Positions 60,840 to 64,000 of a stretch of 64,000 nt of DNA are shown here, one piece after another. Position numbers and translations under genes: made by a program. The notes beneath the pieces were generated by a model. It did not search any database. It was not told where the DNA came from and was given only the letters and a program-made list of their open reading frames with translations. The stretch is from Lancefieldella rimae ATCC 49626. Lineage in GTDB: Bacteria; Actinomycetota; Coriobacteriia; Coriobacteriales; Atopobiaceae. Position 1 is the stretch's first letter; every line of letters starts with the position of its first letter. The DNA lies in assembly GCF_000174015.1 (NCBI RefSeq), contig NZ_ACFE01000002.1:1-64000 (forward strand), given 5' to 3'.

Positions 60840-61134
60840 GCTCACCTTTGGTAATAAGCGAACGCGCAGTGCGTAGCTCCTCGGCGTAATTGCGCCAGAA
60901 GTCATCCAAAGCATCGGAGAACTCATAAAGGCACGCATTGAGGAAAAGCCCCCACGGCTCGCCGTCAGCAGGAGAGAAAGCGTGCGTGTGCTCATAGCCA
61001 AGGCGGGATGCCAAAGCGGGCGACGCGATGGCAATTACATCATCGAGCCGCCCGTCAGTCTCCGGGTTTTGCCATGTGACATTAAGCTTGCGCTTTACGG
61101 CCTCTAATCGCTCCTCTGGCGTATAGTCAGCCAT
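60811..61134 (-). CDS. Phage gp6-like head-tail connector
   Basis: This 107-residue helical protein starts with TPEERLEAVKRKLNVTWQNPETDGRLDDVIAIASPALASRLGY, the typical pattern of gp6-like (gp15-type) connector proteins. A WGLFLNACLYEFSDALDDFWRNY helix follows. The ribosome site is AAGGAGG. It follows the capsid gene by 9 bp, as in HK97-type modules. Confidence 0.88.
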   Translation of the reverse strand: MADYTPEERLEAVKRKLNVTWQNPETDGRLDDVIAIASPALASRLGYEHTHAFSPADGEPWGLFLNACLYEFSDALDDFWRNYAEELRTARSLITKGEHVAGDDSEP

Positions 61135-61143
61135 TGCGCCTCC

Positions 61144-62340
61144 TTACGCCTTAGTCTTAACCTCACCCTTGACGGTGACATTGAGATACTGAGGCTCGAG
61201 CTTAGAAAGGTCGAGAACAAGCGCGGTCGTATCGTCGTAGGCAATGCCGTTGGCATAGGTAACGACCTTAAAGACGCGCTGATCGTTCAAGAACTTAAAG
61301 TCGTCGGAATACTCAATGCCGCGATCTCCACCGACAAACATGTCATACTCACCGAGCAATGCAAGGATTGCCTTACCATCAGCCACAGCCGCAGACTCGA
61401 TTACCTCAGTCGGTACCGGGAACAAGCCGTTGACATAGCGACCGTCCGGCGTTTGAGTCGTACTTGCCGGCATGATCTTGGTGAGGTAGTCGGTCGAATT
61501 ACAAATGAGCGACAGACTCGCAAGTGCACCTGCTCCTTTGTCCTTGCCGCCCTCGTTTTTCGCGAGCTTTGCGACCAACTTACCGTACTCCTTTGGCTCA
61601 AAGGTAGTGACCAGCTCAGCGGTCTTCTCCTTGTAACCGGTGGTGGCGTTGTAGTCGGCGTCTTTGGCAATCTTGCGATTGAGGCCGGTTGGCTCACCTG
61701 CGGCACCCTTACCGGCAACAATGCCGTACTCAAGACCATCTGCAATAGCCTCGGTAAGGACGGCTCGTACATAGCCGTCAAGCCATGTGGGGCCGAGCGC
61801 AAGCATGTCGCGAGTGACAATGGCAAAGCAGGACAGCTTACCCTGTGTGATGTCGATAACGTCAAAGTCAGAGGTAATCTCCGTCGCAATGGCCGCATCC
61901 AAGGCGCCCCAAACGGCACGCTTGGAGCCGTGGCGGTTGCGCACATAGCGCGTAACTGCGCCGGTAGGCGTGATGTGTACCTTTGCGAGCAGTGGGTGAT
62001 CTTTGGTGATGTTGCGCATCACATCATCAATCACTGTGACGGGCAAAGCCTTATCAGGGATAGAGGCGAACGCCTGCATGGGCGCATCGGACTTGAGAGC
62101 CTCAATAACGCTCTCGTAGTACTTGGTCTCGGTGCTCGTCAGCTGGCGGAAACCACGCGCGGAAAGGATAGCCGCGTCATTTGTGGCAACGGCCTCCTTG
62201 TACTGCGCAGCAACATCCTCAGCAATGGCGAGCTGCAATGCAGCAAAACCCTCCTCGATTTGCTGCGTGTCCTCGGATGCAAAAGCAGCGGCAAGCTGCT
62301 TGGAGGCATCGCGAGAAATGTTATTTAGCGTAATTGGCAT
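61144..62340 (-). CDS. Phage major capsid protein, HK97 fold
   Basis: In this 398-residue protein the first 100 residues are a helical scaffold-like delta region (KQLAAAFASEDTQQIEEGFAALQLAIAEDVAAQYKEAV), removable by the adjacent protease. The HK97 body follows (IDDVMRNITKDHPLLAKVHITPTGAVTRYVRNRHGSKRAVWGALDAAI, and GTVAGKGAAGEPTGLNRK-type loop). The C-terminal P-domain strands end in LNVTVKGEVKTKA. The ribosome site is AAGGAGA. Confidence 0.93.
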   Translation of the reverse strand: MPITLNNISRDASKQLAAAFASEDTQQIEEGFAALQLAIAEDVAAQYKEAVATNDAAILSARGFRQLTSTETKYYESVIEALKSDAPMQAFASIPDKALPVTVIDDVMRNITKDHPLLAKVHITPTGAVTRYVRNRHGSKRAVWGALDAAIATEITSDFDVIDITQGKLSCFAIVTRDMLALGPTWLDGYVRAVLTEAIADGLEYGIVAGKGAAGEPTGLNRKIAKDADYNATTGYKEKTAELVTTFEPKEYGKLVAKLAKNEGGKDKGAGALASLSLICNSTDYLTKIMPASTTQTPDGRYVNGLFPVPTEVIESAAVADGKAILALLGEYDMFVGGDRGIEYSDDFKFLNDQRVFKVVTYANGIAYDDTTALVLDLSKLEPQYLNVTVKGEVKTKA

Positions 62341-62351
62341 AGTTTGTCTCC

Positions 62352-63134
62352 TTAATTGTCGCCAAAAATACGGGCGAGGCGCTGAAAGTGCGTCTCGGTA
62401 GTGCCTTGGTCTTGTACTTCCTTTGGCTCTAGCTTTGGCTCAGGGTCAACGGGTGCAGGCTTTGACGTCTGTACCGGAATATCAACGTTTGTGAGCAAAA
62501 GCGCAGCCATTACCGTCTCACGGGCGGACTGCGTAGGCGTATCTGCCTCCTTGCTGCCACTAACCTCAGTGGCAAGTCCCCACTCGAGGGCTTGCTCGGG
62601 GCTTACCCACGTCTCGGCATCCATAACAGCATCTAACGTCTCGCGATCGAGTGACGTACCTGTCATGTAAGCCGTTTTAGACAGCTCCGCGATGGTATCG
62701 AGCGTGTCGGCCTGCTTGCGCAGATCTTGCGCATTGCCGCGAGCCGAAACCCACGGATTGTGGAGCATCAAAAGCGATGCCGGACGCATGATGCGGCGCG
62801 AGCCTGCCATAAAGATGACCGATGCAATCGAGCAGGCAAAGCCATCACATACCGTCACGACCTCACGGCCGCAATCGCGAAGCGCGTTGTAAATCGCCAC
62901 GCCTTGCATAACCTCGCCGCCGTAAGAATTGATGTGTACCTCTACCGTCTTTACATCGTCGGAAAGCTCCGACAATGCCTTGACAATATCAAGGCCGCCT
63001 GTCGTAGACGGGTCTTCCTTATCAAAAAGAAGCACAAAGAAAGAACCATCGGTAATGTCACCATAAATGGTGAGCTTTGCCACATCCGGCTCGTCTTGCG
63101 TCACAACCAGCTGCATTACTTTTTCGGTATCCAT
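62352..63134 (-). CDS. Phage head maturation protease, ClpP-like
   Basis: In this 260-residue protein the ClpP/SppA-type serine protease core includes VHINSYGGEVMQGVAIYNAL, the nucleophile Ser in GFACSIASVIFMAGS and the catalytic His in LLMLHNPWVSARG. The C-terminal 70 residues are an acidic, low-complexity tail. It would trim the scaffold region of the capsid protein. The ATG follows the portal stop directly (TAA-ATG), with GGGGGTGA before it. Confidence 0.93.
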   Translation of the reverse strand: MDTEKVMQLVVTQDEPDVAKLTIYGDITDGSFFVLLFDKEDPSTTGGLDIVKALSELSDDVKTVEVHINSYGGEVMQGVAIYNALRDCGREVVTVCDGFACSIASVIFMAGSRRIMRPASLLMLHNPWVSARGNAQDLRKQADTLDTIAELSKTAYMTGTSLDRETLDAVMDAETWVSPEQALEWGLATEVSGSKEADTPTQSARETVMAALLLTNVDIPVQTSKPAPVDPEPKLEPKEVQDQGTTETHFQRLARIFGDN

Positions 63135-64000
63135 TTATTCACCCCCGCCCGCCGACTCGTGGTTTTTTGTTCGTTGGTATTCATCCGCCCAAAGCTCGTC
63201 TAGCGGGTCTTGGCCGGTGAAGCCGCGTATCTCGTTAGGACTGTCAATCGAGCTGCCTACGAGCTTCTCAATTTCTCCGGCAACCGCGAAAAGGTCTACG
63301 TGCCGGACGTGCGTAGTGTCTACGACGGCGCGGGCGCCCTCTGCCCACTGGCTTTGCGTATACGTCTTGCGCGTAAGCTCCTCGCCGATAGCTGCGGCGA
63401 GTGGATCAACGGCAAACGTTAAAAAGCTCGACAAGAGCTCGGTGAAGTTGTTGGTGTTGCCATAAAGAAGCGAGGTTGGCATACGGAAACACTCCGCGAC
63501 CGTCTCGAACATGTCCTTGCGTATCTCTGCTACCTGTGAAGACGTCACGGGGTTTGCATTGGTGCCCTCAGATACCCTTGATATAACCTGACCACTGTGC
63601 AGTGGCCACACGGCCGCACCGTTTGCCTTGATAAATCGCTCAAGGTTTTTCTGCAAGTTCTCGCGCTGCTCTTTTTGTTGCTCAGGCGTGCCATTAAGGC
63701 TGCTCCCAAGCTCAAATACCCACTTCGGCGCGTTGTGGTCACGCATGGCGGCGATAACGGAACCTGCAAGGGCTTGATATTGCTGCTCAGCCGCTCGCAT
63801 AATCGACGAAACGCCGTTTGATGCGGAAAGGTCGAAATAGTACACATCGCGGGCGCGGTACGTACCTGGTATCTGCCTGCGAGCGGACATAATGCCGCTA
63901 AAGGTATCCTCACCTTGTCCTTGCTCACGTATAAAGCCGCTCGCAAGGTAAATTTGATAGCCGGAACCTGTTTTTACCGGCACGATAAGCGCCTCGCCTC
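63135..64000 (-). CDS. Phage portal protein (5' end beyond the window)
   Basis: The reading frame stays open to the right edge, so only the C-terminal part (about 288 residues) is seen. HK97-type portal features include the segment GIMSARRQIPGTYRARDVYYFDLSASNGVSSI, VFELGSSLNGTPEQQKEQRENLQKNLE, EIRKDMFETVAECFRMPTSLLYGNTNNFTELLSSFL and RKTYTQSQWAEGARAVV. Portals form the DNA entry ring, bound by terminase. The upstream terminase genes would lie past base 64000. Confidence 0.9.
   Translation of the reverse strand, partial: GEALIVPVKTGSGYQIYLASGFIREQGQGEDTFSGIMSARRQIPGTYRARDVYYFDLSASNGVSSIMRAAEQQYQALAGSVIAAMRDHNAPKWVFELGSSLNGTPEQQKEQRENLQKNLERFIKANGAAVWPLHSGQVISRVSEGTNANPVTSSQVAEIRKDMFETVAECFRMPTSLLYGNTNNFTELLSSFLTFAVDPLAAAIGEELTRKTYTQSQWAEGARAVVDTTHVRHVDLFAVAGEIEKLVGSSIDSPNEIRGFTGQDPLDELWADEYQRTKNHESAGGGE

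Noticed and set aside
60189..61034. Longer version of the head closure protein starting at 61034
   Set aside because: Its first 65 residues run out of frame through the connector gene and look like a shadow; a good start with a ribosome site lies at 60839.

Overview
The window reads as the chromosome of a low-to-mid GC anaerobic actinobacterium of the class Coriobacteriia, most likely an Atopobiaceae member (Atopobium/Lancefieldella/Olsenella relatives). This is inferred from gene content: the gene order prfA-prmC-tsaC-rpiB-upp, an atpBEFHAGDC operon flowing into murA and an LCP ligase, a NifJ-type pyruvate:ferredoxin oxidoreductase, carbamate kinase, a DUF4125-like/TPR pair, and a glycyl-radical arylacetate decarboxylase of the kind known from Olsenella and clostridia. 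No rRNA is present, so the species cannot be fixed from the sequence alone.

Bases 1-12.5 kb hold envelope and energy genes, all on the minus strand: a hexose-phosphate mutase with a changed phosphoserine loop, galU, a DtxR-family regulator, an LCP ligase, murA and the complete F1Fo ATP synthase operon. A 20-codon leader ORF ends exactly at the atpB start codon.

Bases 12.7-21.7 kb form an accessory metabolic island. It holds a 4-hydroxyphenylacetate decarboxylase (catalytic subunit hpdB, small Fe-S subunit hpdC), an MFS transporter, a DUF4125-like protein and a TPR protein, all on the minus strand. The radical-SAM activase hpdA is divergent. Two coupled regulators follow: a PocR-LuxR protein and a receiver-like protein that has lost its phosphoacceptor Asp. 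Every active-site residue of the large subunit is conserved, but the small subunit has lost ligands of one of its two [4Fe-4S] clusters. Together the genes would import an aryl-acetate, decarboxylate it (p-cresol is the expected product) and respond to a small-molecule signal.

Bases 21.9-47.1 kb are mostly housekeeping: upp, rpiB, tsaC, prmC, prfA, a DedA protein, the small SRP RNA, pgi, trxA, a PAP2 phosphatase, a YfcE-type phosphoesterase, a queT-LytS-LytR operon, a divergent MurT/GatD pair whose amidotransferase triad appears lost, arcC, nifJ, purH, a GNAT protein, gluQ and tRNA-Ser(GCU). QueT (queuosine precursor uptake) and GluQRS (modification of queuosine-tRNA-Asp) both fit a tRNA-queuosine economy.

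Bases 47.1-64 kb are the left end of a siphovirus-type prophage that seems to be inserted beside tRNA-Ser. Next to the tRNA are phased short repeats, a promoter with a palindrome over its -10 box, two small plus-strand genes, a 23-codon ORF inside a long inverted repeat and a 56-codon ribbon-helix-helix-like gene. The late genes run on the minus strand from the portal protein (cut by the window edge) through maturation protease, capsid, connectors, tail tube, frameshifted tail chaperone, tape measure, distal tail protein, tail tip and fibre to an XhlA-like protein, holin and amidase endolysin. Terminase, integrase and repressor are not in the window and would lie beyond base 64000.
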